From Agriotes lineatus (Eukaryota > Arthropoda > Insecta > Coleoptera > Elateridae), in NCBI GenBank assembly GCA_940337035.1, contig OW679197.1, positions 38,260,466 to 38,324,465 of the forward strand: 64,000 nucleotides of DNA, in the 5' to 3' direction. The position numbers were made by a program, and so were the translations under genes. The first letter of the stretch is position 1. Every line of letters begins with the position of its first letter. Below the pieces are notes generated by a model, which had not been told where the DNA came from, ran no database searches, and worked only from the letters and a program-made list of their open reading frames with translations. Positions 53,995 through 64,000 of the stretch are shown one piece after another.

Positions 53995-55000
53995 AGTACC
54001 TTGAAAATTAGTGGCCTTGGTTAAAATGTCAGTATCTATTACTGAGAATATTATAAAAGTATGTGGACAAAAATCTAGCCCATTTAATAAAATAGAAAAA
54101 GGTTTAAGACAAGGACACCTGCTGTCAGCATTGTTATTCAATGAGGCTTTAGAAGAAATAATTCGAGACACTAGAATAAAGTCACAGAAACTACCTCTAA
54201 CGCAGACCGTCAGTGTATTGCTTATGCGAATGACGTAACCATCCTTGCAGGAATACAGAACGAACTAAAGAAAGTAATCTGCAGGCTAAATTATGAAGCA
54301 TAAAAAAGGAAGTTACACATCAAAATACATGGAAATAAGTAGAACAAAGAAAAATTCAAAAGCTGCAGAATACCTAAATGAAAACAGTGAACTAAAATTT
54401 AAAAAAGTAGACAGTTTTGTGTACCTTGGAGCTCTAATAAATCAGAATAGTGACAGTGATAGAAAAATTAAAGCTAGAATAGTGAGGGCAACAAAATTGC
54501 GGTTAATCTGTTATCAGTGTTATGAACAAAATAGGTACCTATCGCAAAAGACCAAAGAATGAATCTATAGTACAGTGATTAGGCCAGCAGCTACATACAG
54601 TTGTGAAACCTGGGAACTGAATAAAAAAGATGAAGAGAAAGTACTCAGATAGGAAAAGAAAATTCAGCGACGAATATATGGACAGAAAGTAAGAGAGATA
54701 CGAAGAAAGCAAAGATATGAAGAGATCTAATGTACAAAAACCGCAGACATTGTAAAAATAATAAAAACACAGAGAATATGTGAGCAGGATATGTTCAAAG
54801 GTTCCTAAGACAGAGAACGACTAAAATTTAGTTACAAACATGTTTAATTGGGGTTTAAACGAGAGAAAGACCTAGGAGAAAATGGATTGAAGCTATGGAG
54901 GATGATATAAGGAAGATTGGTGTACAAAATTGGACAGAAGTAGCAAATGCAAGAAACAAGTGGAGACAAATAATTAACGAAGGCGTACATGGCCTGTAGT
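53995..55000 (+). pseudogene. non-LTR RT relic
   Basis: KIEKGLRQGHLLSALLFNEA (RT motif before the catalytic box) at 54090-54150, then VDSFVYLGALINQNSDSDRK at 54405, STVIRPAATYSCETWELNKK at 54570, and RPRRKWIEAMEDDIRKIGVQ near the end. Many stops and shifts. A different family from the relic at 52650-53755. Confidence 0.65.
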
Positions 55001-55599
55001 GCTTTTATAAACGGTGCTTTCTTAAAGTAGTGGGTAAATTTGTTAAAAACTCAAGAAATAACTTTTGGAAAAAACGCTGGAATCTGTCGATTTTTATTTT
55101 TATTTGGGCATCTTTTCAAATAAAATCTACATACAGGATGGCCCGCGTAAGAGGTGTGACATCATCGATGTTTTTTTACTTCCCTCGTCAAAAAGACAAA
55201 AGAAATATTGTAATCACGAAAAAATCACCTTGCGAGATTTCTTCAGATCTTCACGTTTCAAGGCCCATAGATGACGAAAAAAAGGCTTTCTTAATTCCGT
55301 CTGTCTGTCTGTCTATCTGTCTGTTGGCAGTATAGCTCAAAAACTATTTATCGGAGAAAGACGATATTTTGCATACATATTATATATCTTATATATACAG
55401 GGCGAGCACCCATAAAAAAAAATTTTTGTTTATTTTGTGTTAATTTTGAAATAAAAGGAAGTAATAACTTTCACATAGGTCGGGCCTTACATTTACCGAA
55501 AATAAGACTCAACCGATAAAGGATAATGTCCCAAAAGAGTAAACATGTTTCAACCATAACACCATGACGTTCAACAGAGGCGCACGCCGGACTTATCTG

Positions 55600-55800
55600 G
55601 AAGAGACGCGGTGGCACAGTTGGAATTTCGTTGCAGTTAGATCCACTGCGGAGAAGCAGTTAGGATCGAGCGATCTGCAGAGCTGCAGATGCGGCTGGTT
55701 CAAACCCCAGCGGGATACATTTTTTTTTTAATTTGAAAATTATTTAATTTATTAGAAACGTGATGATATTTTTACGCCTAACTTGATTTGATTTTTAAAA
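55600..55800 (+). mobile_element. tRNA-related SINE, copy 1
   Basis: Pol III box A match TGGCACAGTTGG (55612-55623) and box B GGTTCAAACCCC (55697-55708). The latter sits in a T-arm-like stem GCTGG/CCAGC. A T-run follows, and a body (TTTGAAAATTATTTAATTTA, then ATTAGAAACGTGA) shared with 57270-57445 and 56419-56500. Confidence 0.6.
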
Positions 55801-56085
55801 TTATTTAGTGTCACAATGTTGACGAGGGAAGTTCTGGGTAAAGTCTTTTACAGATTTTTTATTACGGAATTTAAAAGAACACATTTTTTTACTGACAATA
55901 AGCTGCTTTTTGAGTATAGGTCACATGACCAAAAATTAAGAAAAACAATTTTAAAATTGCAAAATACTAAATTTAAATGTGATTTAAAAATCTATATAAT
56001 CGTTATTTATCTCAATGATAACTGTAATAGCTACTGTGATACTAGTTAAGATTGTTACAACGAACTATAAATCTACGAGACTTCT

Positions 56086-56090
<5 letters not shown>

Positions 56091-56120
<30 letters not shown>
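56091..56120 (+). repeat. (AT)n microsatellite
   Basis: Uninterrupted AT dinucleotides for about 30 bases. Confidence 0.95.
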
Positions 56121-56122
<2 letters not shown>

Positions 56123-56346
56123 TGTTACACATATTTTACATATATTTACACACAAATTTGTACGAGATTCGGGCATTATCAGTTTTCTACTGCTGCCTGT
56201 ACATTCAATAAATAAATAAATAAATAACTTCAAAAACAACTAAATTAAATGTTCAAATTGTGCACCGTTGGCTGCCTAACAGTAGCCAAGACGACCAACA
56301 TGTTTTTTATTGATTGTTGATTGCTTAGCGTAAGTAAAAGGATGTA

Positions 56347-56500
56347 TATTTCAAATTCCGTAATAACAAAATCTGTAAAAGGCTTTACCCAGAACTTCCC
56401 TCGTCGACATTGGGACACTAAATAATTTTAAAAATGAAATTAAGTTAGGAGTAAAAATATCTTCATGTTTCTAATAAATTAAATAAATTTTCAAATAAAA
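56347..56500 (-). repeat. inverted copy of 55731-55875
   Basis: Complement of the SINE body plus adjoining sequence, including ACCCAGAACTTCCCTCGTCG (56387 on) against CGACGAGGGAAGTTCTGGGT (about 55819). The duplicated piece extends past the SINE, so it arose as a larger inverted duplication. Confidence 0.75.
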
Positions 56501-56586
56501 AATTTATTACTGGATGACCTGGAACGGCTTCTGGAGGGGTACTTTCCGATAGTACTAACAGATGGCGCCACTACTTTGTCACATAT

Positions 56587-56617
56587 AGAGTCCCTGTATA
56601 TTATATACAGGGACTCT
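56587..56617. repeat. perfect 31-bp palindrome
   Basis: AGAGTCCCTGTATAT, one base, and the exact complement. Possibly two mariner tips (CAGGGACTC) back to back, left after a deletion. Confidence 0.85.
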
Positions 56618-57269
56618 AGTCACATATGATTGGTAGCAGTGCTAGTAACTGGTTCTGATTGGTAGAATTTTGTGCTGCCATCTGATAGTCAAGCATAGAA
56701 ATACCCCCCGAGTCACTGTCCCAGACACTCTAGACAGGTTTCAACATTTGGAATTAGTGTCTCTACTTGTTTGATGTATGTACGCTGATAATATCATTCC
56801 GTTTTAGTAGGCTTAAGCTTCACGCCGTCTTAGTTTCGTGTGCAAGATGCGTTTCAGCTAAATCAGGCAATGGAAAATTAATTATATTTTTTATATCAAT
56901 AAGCCAATGCAGATAATTCTTTCACTAAAATTTCATTGATTCTTTCTGACACATTTCATACGCTGGATGTATACACTTATCTGTAATCGTTTCCAAAATA
57001 CGTCGATGCTAAAGTTTATCCTGCAAATTCCACGTAGGCTTTATTTAAACAATTTCTGTAGCAGTTGTTAAAAGTAATTTTGAGAGTAATTTGATATCAT
57101 CTGAATGTAGAAAGAATAAGCTTTCCACTAGTTTAAGAATCATCGAGAAATATTCCAAACTAAACTTGTAAATGCGATGTATGCATACAATTCCTCTATT
57201 TTCAGCGTCAGCCTCGTGAAAAGATTGACGCATTATGCGGCTCCCGGCCGCAATGCTTCCCGGCCAAAC

Positions 57270-57445
57270 ATCAAATTAAGTTAGGAGTAAAAATATCTTC
57301 ACGTTTCTAATAAATTAATTGAATTTTCAAATTAAAAAAAAAGTTACCGGTGGTCGAATTTGAACGGCAGGCGGACCACGTGTGCTGCCCCAACATTTAG
57401 TGCAATATCATAAGGGAACGCGCAATTTCTACCTGCGCCACGGTG
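57270..57445 (-). mobile_element. tRNA-related SINE, copy 2
   Basis: On the - strand: box A-like TGGCGCAGGTAG, box B-like GTTCAAATTCGACC about 80 bases on, a T-run, then the same body as copy 1. The head differs from copy 1 more than the body does. Confidence 0.55.
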
Positions 57446-58054
57446 GACCGGCCTCTCCAATTACTCCGTCGCAACTATATTTAGTAACGTGCTAATTTGT
57501 GCCTCGTTTTTGTATTGTAAAAAATGTATTCTGTATCTAGTCGCTCCCTTTTTGGTAAGAATAAAGCCTGCACTATGTACAAATTATTACTTGTATTTAT
57601 TACTAAGTTGAATGAAAAATAAACAAAATTTAGTTTCTTAAGGTGCTCACCCTGTATATATTTGTATGAAATTGTACCGGTTTCATTCCAGGTAGATATA
57701 TAATGTGTATGCAAAATATCGTCTTCCTCCGACAAATATTTTTTGAGTTATACCGCCAACAAACAGACCGACAGATGGAAATGAGAAAAACTCTTTTTCG
57801 TCATCTAGGGACCCTGCAACGTGAAGATCTGGAGAAATCTTGGAAGGTGATTTTTTTCGCGTCTGAAAGACGAAGGAAGTAAAAAGGGGATGGCCATTTA
57901 AAAAAACCAATGCTGTCATACCTCCTACGCGGTTCACCCTGTATATATAGATTTTATTTGGAAAAATGCTTAAATACAAATAAGATCAAAGGGTCTCAAT
58001 GTTTTTTTCCAAAAGTTATTCCTTGAATTTTTATCGCATTTATCCACTACTTTA

Positions 58055-59175
58055 CCAAAGCACTGCATAAAGTGGGAGGAAGAGATAACAGAACTGCTGA
58101 AATGATAAAATGGGTAGGTCGGCGAGATTGAAAATTTTGTGTAACCATAGCCAGCTTCATCTGTTCCGCTAACGACCACGCGTCGGCGGGTATGAATGAA
58201 GCTGGCCATGGTGTAACAGCATGGGAGGAAAACAAAATACCTGATTGTATGATTGCGGAAAAAACATAATATTATTGTTATCAATAAGGATAAAACAATT
58301 GAACAGTCATAATAAATACATGTTAACAAATTATGAAACGAAATAGAAGAACATCAAAGGAGCACTCGGATCAGGATGGCAAACATAAGAACTCATTTAC
58401 ACTAAAAAACATAACAAAAAAAAATCATTGAACAGAATTAAGAAATAATACATACTGCTAGTGCTGGCAAAATTGTTAAAAAGTGCAAACTGGTTTACAG
58501 AAAAGCGGTTTTTAAATAAACCGGTTGGCCGGTTTGGTTTAAAAAACTGTTTAAAAACCGGTTTACAAGCCGTTTTAAAACCTGTTTTAATCCTATTTAA
58601 AAACCGGTTTTTAAACCGTTTTAAATCCGGTATTTAATCAGTTTTAAAACTGGTTTGAACTACGATTGTAAACCAGTTCAAACCAGATTAGATAGGAAAG
58701 TATGAATTTCCAACTGAATATTTTTGCGTGCACTTGTACTAACCTAAAAAAATTGAATTTATCTTGCATCTTTAAAAAACTAACTGGTATAGGTAACTTT
58801 AACTTCTCTCCAAAATTACTGTGTAAAAGGTTCGTAAACGGGGTTTTAAATCAGTTCGTAAACCGGTTTTTAACCGGTTCGTCAAGTGGTTTTTAAACAG
58901 GTTTGTAAACCTATTCGTAAAGCGGTTTAGAAACCTATTCGTAACCAGTTTTCGGTTACCGGTTTTCAGTTCATGAAAAAACGCGGTTAACCATCAAACC
59001 GGTTTTTTACCAGCACTACATTCAGGATATATCAACCTGAAAGTGGCATTACATGCTTCAAAAAGAAAATTGTGATTGGAAACTAGTCGTAGCTCCCATA
59101 CAAGTCACGTATATTTCTGCTATTACATAAGGGGCTTCTCTCCTGATGATGCCTCTTATGAAAGTGGACGAAACG
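58055..59175 (+). repeat. dispersed repeat, copy 2, split by a hAT-like element
   Basis: Diverged copy of 51800-52185. The match runs to about 58450 and resumes after 59026 with CTCCCATACAAGTCACGTAT and CATAAGGGGCTTCTCTC. Confidence 0.6.
58459..59018. mobile_element. 560-bp hAT-like element filled with AACCGGTT motifs
   Basis: Ends TAGTGCTGGCAAAA and TTTTTTACCAGCACTA, typical hAT tips. The flanking octamers CATACTGC and CATTCAGG agree at five of eight positions, a decayed target duplication. The interior is built from diverged repeats of AAACCGGTTTNTAAAC; AACCGGTT occurs exactly six times (near 58518, 58556, 58602, 58861, 58872 and 58997). Confidence 0.82.
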
Positions 59176-59770
59176 TTGAGTTCTTGAAACAATGATACAG
59201 ATCAATCCTGGAAGTTGTTCATTACAGGAATCAAAGAGATACAAGATATCGGAAGAAATAACCATAATGGATATTAAATGCCTGATTAATAAAACAAGTA
59301 ATAATATCCAAAAGACGACACAAAAACAAGGTTAAACTGTTAAAAAAAATATATAGGTTTCTCTGTTATGTGCCTTAGAGGGATAAAGTAGCATCCTGAA
59401 AATTGTGTTTTTCTTTCATTGACTGGTTTTACAAATAATGCTTCAGTTATTTCCATTACAGCTACAACCTATTATTTTGTACAATGTGAATCCATTTTTT
59501 ATAATTTTTAAATAATTTTAGAATAAAGTCCTGTGCCCACCTCGTAGATAAATCAAGCCAATACCGATTGGGTATCTCTTTGCTATTTTGCTTATAGAAA
59601 ATGTTCAAGAGTTAAATATATTTCTTAATTGATCTCTCGTGCACAAGGTATTTTTTATTGAGCAACAAACCAGAAGTGTTTACGTTTCAATGAAACAACC
59701 ATATCTCTTCTATGGTTGATTCAAACATGAAATGATATTATTAAATTCACTTAAACTTATCTATTTTTAC
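59176..59770. other. intron of the - strand gene; no repeat recognised
   Basis: AT-rich DNA up to the donor of exon 59771-60026. Confidence 0.4.
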
Positions 59771-60026
59771 CTCTGGTTGTAGTAAACAATATATTTGTTC
59801 AGCAGTGGTTTCAATAATATGGCATTGTTGTTCAGTGGGATCTACCGGTAGAAGAGCGACCAAATTCTCCACAATTTCGATAACACTGCTTCGTTTCAAC
59901 ACATCTTGTAATATTTCTTCAACAAGACCTTGCATTGTAAATCGGGACATATCTTGGTAACACTGAAGGGATTGTACCATTTCTAATACTAAAGACCTTG
60001 CTATTCTTTCCCCCTCAGCGTCTAGT
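59771..60026 (-). CDS. internal coding exon of the unrecognised gene
   Basis: Acceptor ATTATTTTAG, donor GAG before GTAAAAAT. The frame reads LDAEGERIARSLVLEMVQSL, FTMQGLVEEILQDVLKRSSV, VALLPVDPTEQQCHIIET and LLQPE, an all-helical pattern. It ends in phase 0, matching the exon at 50550-50891 across an 8.9-kb intron. The incoming phase needs two bases from the previous exon. Confidence 0.65.
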
Positions 60027-60127
60027 CTAAAATAATGAACAGCAATCATTCAGAAGGTTCAAGGTAACAAGGATTAAAAGCTGACCTGCTGAAAATTAAT
60101 GATATTACTGGTATTTTTAATAGTTAC

Positions 60128-60337
60128 GTGCCTGAATGCCTGATGCTTCAAGTGTGGTGCAATATGCTCCTCTTCCTCAACAAACTCAGAGGTAGAAGGT
60201 ATTTGCAGTGGCAGTTGCAGTGCTTGCTCTTTCTGTGTTACTCCAACACTTTGCCGAGATATTTTCTTAACCAATGGGTTTGTTTTAAAAGGAGGTAGTC
60301 CTTTACGACCAAGACGTATAATTTCTTCCCTAAGCAA
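60128..60337 (-). CDS. upstream coding exon of the unrecognised gene (3' edge uncertain)
   Basis: Acceptor TTTCTCGCAG precedes TTGCTTAGGGAAGAAATT. The frame reads LLREEIIRLGRKGLPPFKTN, PLVKKISRQSVGV and EEEEHIAPHLKHQAFR. The obvious donor GTAACT after CAC gives phase 0, which does not fit the next exon. A GC donor three to four bases earlier (TTCAG then GCACGT), or a GT further on (ACCA then GTAATA), would. No upstream exon or start codon is found within the window, so the gene is 5'-incomplete here. Confidence 0.5.
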
Positions 60338-61289
60338 CTGCGAGAAAAATTTAAGTATAACAGTAAAGATTACATACGTTTGAAAAAAATTAAATAAGTG
60401 TTGTTTTAATGTTATGGTTACAACTGCCCGTAATATGGATTCATACCCTCTCAGTTTAAACATTTTCTATATAGAGCCTGTGAGATGAAATTTTATAAAT
60501 AACAATGCAGGTACATATTTTCACATAACGATCCCTCCATTCAGTTTTTAAAGTAGTTTGGGTGTTTGCAAATCCAAGGTACCTAAATAGACATTTTTCT
60601 TTTACTCATAAAGAAATATCCCACAATGTATAAGGTCGTATTCAAAAAACGACTTCTACAGAAAGCCAAAATCTATAAAATGTGTATAGGTATTGGTAAT
60701 TATTGCACTTGCTACAAAAGTTCTATGGTATATGATCAAGTCCAGTATATTATACCCTTTCCTTAGAAAAAACCAAAAAGCATTTGTGGTGGGGTTGCAA
60801 ATCTCATACTCTCACAATGTCAACAACTATGTTTAGCTATTACAAAAATCAACTTCATTTTAATATCAAAAGAAAAAAATCTACTGGTATGCTGATCATC
60901 GGAATGTTGTAAATTTTTGGGTACTGAAAACAATAGCTACTAATTATCTGAACATTCAATTCGGTCTGGATTTATCATCTCACCATTCCCAATTATCGTC
61001 CCAGAAAATGAACAAATGATGCAATGGTGCAAACATGAACATATACAAAAGGCAACAAGATAAATAACCCACCTAAAATCTCAGAATCCAATGTATTTCT
61101 GAAAAAACACTGAAATTAAAATAGATACATAATCAGGCTAGATGATACAATGATATTTACAAAGGCTAGCAACAACAGAAGCTATAGAATACTTGTGTGG
61201 AAGAGGATACGTAGACTCAAGCTACCGCTGCAGACCCTTCTACGGATTAGACTAGAACTAGAATCGGACAAGAACGAATAAAAAAACGT
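60338..61289. other. no gene recognised
   Basis: Non-coding AT-rich DNA; earlier exons of the - strand gene may lie here or beyond but none is convincing. Confidence 0.3.
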
Positions 61290-61545
61290 AGCAACCTTTA
61301 TAAATCATATAAAAGCAGTGTTCCAACCACTTCCTAGAGAGATGAAAAATGAAAACGAATAACATCTACACCAATGTTTGGAAATGTCTGGCCAAGCGGT
61401 AGCACTGATCACAAGGTTTAAAATGAAGAGTACAAGATGTCATGGACACCGATATCAACTCTAAAAAGCTCCAGGCGAGACCCGATTAACTGGTCAAATT
61501 TTAAAGAAACTCCCTCCAGAGGTAATAAGATATGATTCGAGCATT
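61290..61545 (+). pseudogene. jockey-type RT fragment, N-terminal part
   Basis: VATFINHIKAVFQPLPREMK is followed by frame breaks and KAPGETRLTGQILKKLPPEV, matching the start of a jockey-type RT (KAPGxDxITGxxLKxLPxxA). No catalytic motif remains. Confidence 0.6.
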
Positions 61546-61829
61546 TGACACCCTGGTTTATTATGTTCCATTAAACTAAACCTCCCTCACAATATATATA
61601 ACTGTAACGTTTCGCCCAGCGCGAACACGATTTTCGTTAATTAAAAAGTAATTCACGCGTTCTTCCATGGCTTAATGCACGTTAGAAATCTGAGCGTTTC
61701 ATCTTTGGACGCGCGAACGGCGATAAGTGACGTCACCGCGGACCGACGCAGGTACACCGCCGCGAACTCGATTTAAAAGTCTCTTACTCCAACAAACTGG
61801 ATCAATTCGCTGATTACGCCAGCTAGGAC

Positions 61830-61838
61830 TATATAAAG
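61830..61838 (+). promoter_or_regulatory. TATA box of the probable LTR
   Basis: TATATAAAG about 100 bp after the TGACGTCA motif and 50 bp before the minisatellite. Confidence 0.5.
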
Positions 61839-61891
61839 AGGAAGCAGAGCCATTGTAAGACAGAATTTGCCTGGACCTTTTTCCTCACCTA

Positions 61892-62140
61892 GTCCTGCTC
61901 GTCAGGAGGGCTATTGGGCTCTTCGACGAAGCTCCTGCCAGACAACCCGCTACTCCTGCTCGTCAGGAGGGCTATTAGGCTCATCGACGAAGCTCCTACC
62001 AGACAACCCGCTAGTCGTGCTCGTCAGGAGGGCTATTAGGCTCATCGACGAAGTTCCTGCCAGAAAACCCGCTAGTTATGCTCGTTAGGAGGGCTCTTCC
62101 ACGAGACTCCGGCCGAATAACCCGATAGTTTTGTCCGTCA
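61892..62140 (+). repeat. 61-bp minisatellite, about four copies
   Basis: Unit starts near TCCTGCTCGTCAGGAGGGCT and includes TCGACGAAGCTCCTGCCAGA. Successive copies are offset by exactly 61 bases (61894, 61955, 62016, 62077), with the last ones diverging. 61 is not a multiple of three, so a coding repeat is unlikely. Confidence 0.9.
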
Positions 62141-62913
62141 GGAGGACGCTTTTTATACCCATTCGCTCGGAGGACGTTTGAGTGCTCTTTAGTGAATTTT
62201 TCCGAGCCGAAACACCTGGGTCTACGTTATTAAAACCACTATTTGCATCCCTAACGACATAACACAAAGCTCGCACCTTGAGGACCAGCCTGTATTTATC
62301 CTCGAACGAAAGGCCGCATCGGAGCAAAGCCGGCGCCCGCAAATTCGCCCAATTCAATTCTCAGGCCGCTCTACGACGATCGCAGTCCGCGAAGCCCGGC
62401 ATTAATTTAAACATTCGCTTACCTGGACGCCGCCGCCTTTCACGAAGGTCCCGTCGAAGAGCTTACAACTGTAAACAAGGATAACCTCAAAACAGCCGCT
62501 TGAAGCTATAGCCCTCTCGACACACGTGGGGAACACAACCAGCAACAGGTACAGACTTTGCTTATTATAATTCTGTCTTCATTTCACACGCTTGGAAGTA
62601 AACAGATCGAATTTTATTCATGCACTGCCGCCGTGTTCACGGCAACCACTAACCTGTCAAATTTTATGCTAGTAATTCAATTGGACGCCGGGACACAAGA
62701 TCGACTATGAACCGAGGGTGTTCCAATAATCGCTAGCACCGCCTTGTGACAACGGACCGCTACGCTAGCCGAAGAGTACCAGACTTATTGTTATTTTTAT
62801 TATAAACGTTGTTACATTTAATTTTGTTTTTACGAATAAATATAATTTTATGTATTAATCGTTAACGAAATGATACGCTTAAAAAGTTATTCTGAGTGCT
62901 TTACTGTGTTACA

Positions 62914-63026
62914 AAACTTGAGTGTAAGAATGATACCATTGGCAATCTGAGCTGCCTGGAGCCAGTATCAGCCTGGCAATTTGTAGCAATTTCATTAATC
63001 TTCTAATAGTAATTTACGATACAAGT
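62914..63026. other. short spacer, nothing recognised
   Basis: AT-rich spacer between the probable LTR and the hairpin. Confidence 0.3.
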
Positions 63027-63120
63027 GCGTAAAGCTACTCTTTAGTCACGAGTGGGGAAGAGTTAAAACGCGAGTGAGCGAGCGTTTTAAGCCCCACGAG
63101 TGACTAAAGATGCTTTACGC
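63027..63120. repeat. foldback hairpin element
   Basis: GCGTAAAGC..CTTTAGTCACGAGTGGGG pairs with CCCCACGAGTGACTAAAG..GCTTTACGC; loop contains GCGAGTGAGCGAGCG. Confidence 0.8.
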
Positions 63121-63121
63121 A

Positions 63122-64000
63122 TGTCTTCTTCTTCTTCTTGTTATAGGGCTTGGCCTGTCGTTTCCTAACTTAGCCTCTCCTCATCAATTATCTTGCGATG
63201 CGGATGTCCAGCAGTCTTTCCATCTCTTTGGTGGTCTTCCCCGCGGTCTCGTTGTTTGCGGTCTTTCCATCATCGCTACTTTGGTAACTCGGCTATCTTC
63301 CATTCTTTGTACGTGGTCCCTCCATCCCCTTCTCCTATTTCGCACCCACCTAACCACGTCCTGAATTTCGCACTTGTTTCGTATCTCCTGGCTCCTTATC
63401 CTATCCCTCAGTGTCAACCCATTTATTGATCTCAGGGTTCTCATTTCGGTAGATCTTAGAAGTTGTTTGGTTTTACAGGTGTCTGCTCTAGTTTCTCCAG
63501 CGTAGGTCATGATAGGTCTGACAGCTGTTTTATAAATGCGTGTTTTGCTATGCACAGACATATGTTTGTTTTTCCAGATAATGTCATTTAAGGCTCCTGA
63601 TATTGCTGCCGCTTTTGTGGCTTGGCTTTTAACTTCGTTATATAGGTTACGACAACTGGAGATATTTGCACCTAGATAGTTGAATTCCATGACTTGTTCT
63701 ATTGGATAATCGTCTACGACTAATTTACAACGTAGCGGTTCTTTGGACACAGTGAGGGATTTCGTTTTATTCGTTGAGATCTTCATATTAAACGTTTCTG
63801 CCACAGATTTGAATTTGAACAGCATTCTTTGTAGGTCATCTTCTGTTTCTGATATTAAGACAGCATCGTCAGCGTAACAGATGATTTTTATGTCGTTATT
63901 TTTAAGTTTGTAGCCTTTTCCTGTTGTCTTTATTTCTTTAATTATCTCATCCATTACCAAACTAAACAGTGTTGGACTTAGACTGTCGCCCTGTCGTATG
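63122..64000 (-). pseudogene. 3' part of a non-LTR retrotransposon, runs off the window
   Basis: The frame from the window edge to 63184 on the - strand carries RQGDSLSPTLFSLVMDEIIK, ICYADDAVLISETEDDLQRM (intact YADD), EISSC-like KYLG sequence as FNYLGANISSCRNLYNE, a TRIYKTAVRPIMTYAGETRA segment, DVVRWVRNRRRGWRDHVQRM and RPRGRPPKRWKD before the stop. A short 3' UTR ends in (GAA)n at 63125-63140. No frame break is visible in this portion, so the copy may be intact upstream. It is listed as a pseudogene because completeness cannot be judged. Confidence 0.75.

Larger units (their letters stand above)
55008..58072. repeat. large inverted repeat, ~400-bp arms
   Basis: 55008-55410 recurs inverted at 57642-58072. 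Shared blocks include AAGTAGTGGGTAAAT, AATAACTTTTGGAAAAAA, TTTTCAAATAAAATCTA followed by ATACAGG, and TTTTGCATACA. Each arm holds mariner-like termini (CAGGRTG and CAGGGYGAGCACC). It probably derives from two inverted copies of one miniature element flanking, or invaded by, another (about 55399-57658). Confidence 0.65.
61603..62913 (+). mobile_element. probable solo LTR, 1.31 kb
   Basis: Begins TGTAACGTTTCGCCC and ends TGTTACA. It has TATATAAAG at 61830-61838, a long GC-rich transcribed-like region, and AATAAA at 62835-62840 about 75 bp before the end, the standard U3-R-U5 order. A CRE-like TGACGTCA is at 61728-61735. The flanking pentamers do not match, and no internal retroelement sequence is adjacent. 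Ends are therefore provisional. Confidence 0.45.

Noticed and set aside
55030..55335. Overlapping 69- and 101-codon frames
   Set aside because: They fall in the arm of a large inverted repeat whose other arm does not keep the frame.
55605..55715. Functional tRNA gene
   Set aside because: Box A, box B and a T-arm are present, but no acceptor stem or anticodon arm folds convincingly and the same body recurs at other SINE copies.
58702..58896. 64-codon frame
   Set aside because: It is built from the AAACCGGTTT repeats of the hAT-like element.
61892..62140. Regular 61-bp repeats as a possible CRISPR array
   Set aside because: The units are contiguous with no variable spacers, the genome is eukaryotic and no cas gene is present.
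62085..62484. Arginine- and serine-rich frames on both strands
   Set aside because: GC-rich LTR-like region; frames lack conserved motifs and overlap each other.

Overview
This is a stretch of eukaryotic nuclear DNA, almost certainly from an insect. A beetle is my guess, from the style of the non-LTR and mariner families, but that is weak. It has spliced genes with GT-AG introns, is AT-rich, and is dominated by decayed, nested transposable elements. I see no bacterial genes, CRISPR arrays or functional tRNA/rRNA genes.

Only two host genes can be supported. The first is a complete NUB1 orthologue (NEDD8 ultimate buster 1) on the + strand, with ten coding exons from 31015 to 50397 and 598 codons plus a stop. 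It has a ubiquitin-like domain, a central conserved region and three UBA-like segments. Intron 5 is about 16.3 kb and holds a dense nest of transposons; most other introns are 50-300 bp. The second is an unrecognised helical protein on the - strand (exons 60128-60337, 59771-60026 and 50550-50891). Its last intron is about 8.9 kb and also full of repeats. The two genes converge tail to tail, and the only AATAAA I see for NUB1 lies inside the other gene's last coding exon.

Layout. 294-2404: DNA element with about 350-bp terminal inverted repeats (TIRs) and a zinc-finger-like gene. 2900-6115: non-LTR retrotransposon scraps. 6116-14159: nearly intact Ty3/gypsy element on the - strand, with 1.5-kb LTRs, a canonical -1 frameshift heptamer between gag and pol, and one break in integrase. 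14815-15308: TIR element carrying a core-promoter-like sequence. 16885-18190: inverted repeat plus an internally deleted mariner. 18680-18960: SINE derived from 5S rRNA. 19765-30170: 10.4-kb TIR element with a TACA target duplication. It encodes a spliced transposase-like protein of a type I cannot place in a named superfamily, and it has itself been invaded by a non-LTR element and two mariners. 31015-50397: NUB1. 50550-60337: the second gene with its repeat-filled intron. 61603-62913: probable solo LTR with a 61-bp minisatellite. 63122-64000: 3' end of another non-LTR element.

The best candidates for undescribed biology are: the 10.4-kb element and its subterminal repeat array; the long-TIR element at the window start; two hAT-like miniature elements that have amplified a TTAGG-like run and AACCGGTT palindromes; and two mariner-like elements whose long TIRs each contain a complete miniature element. 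Inside NUB1 intron 5 the target-site duplications let the order of nested insertions be read directly. Splice sites and element ends were read by eye; no alignment or database search was run.
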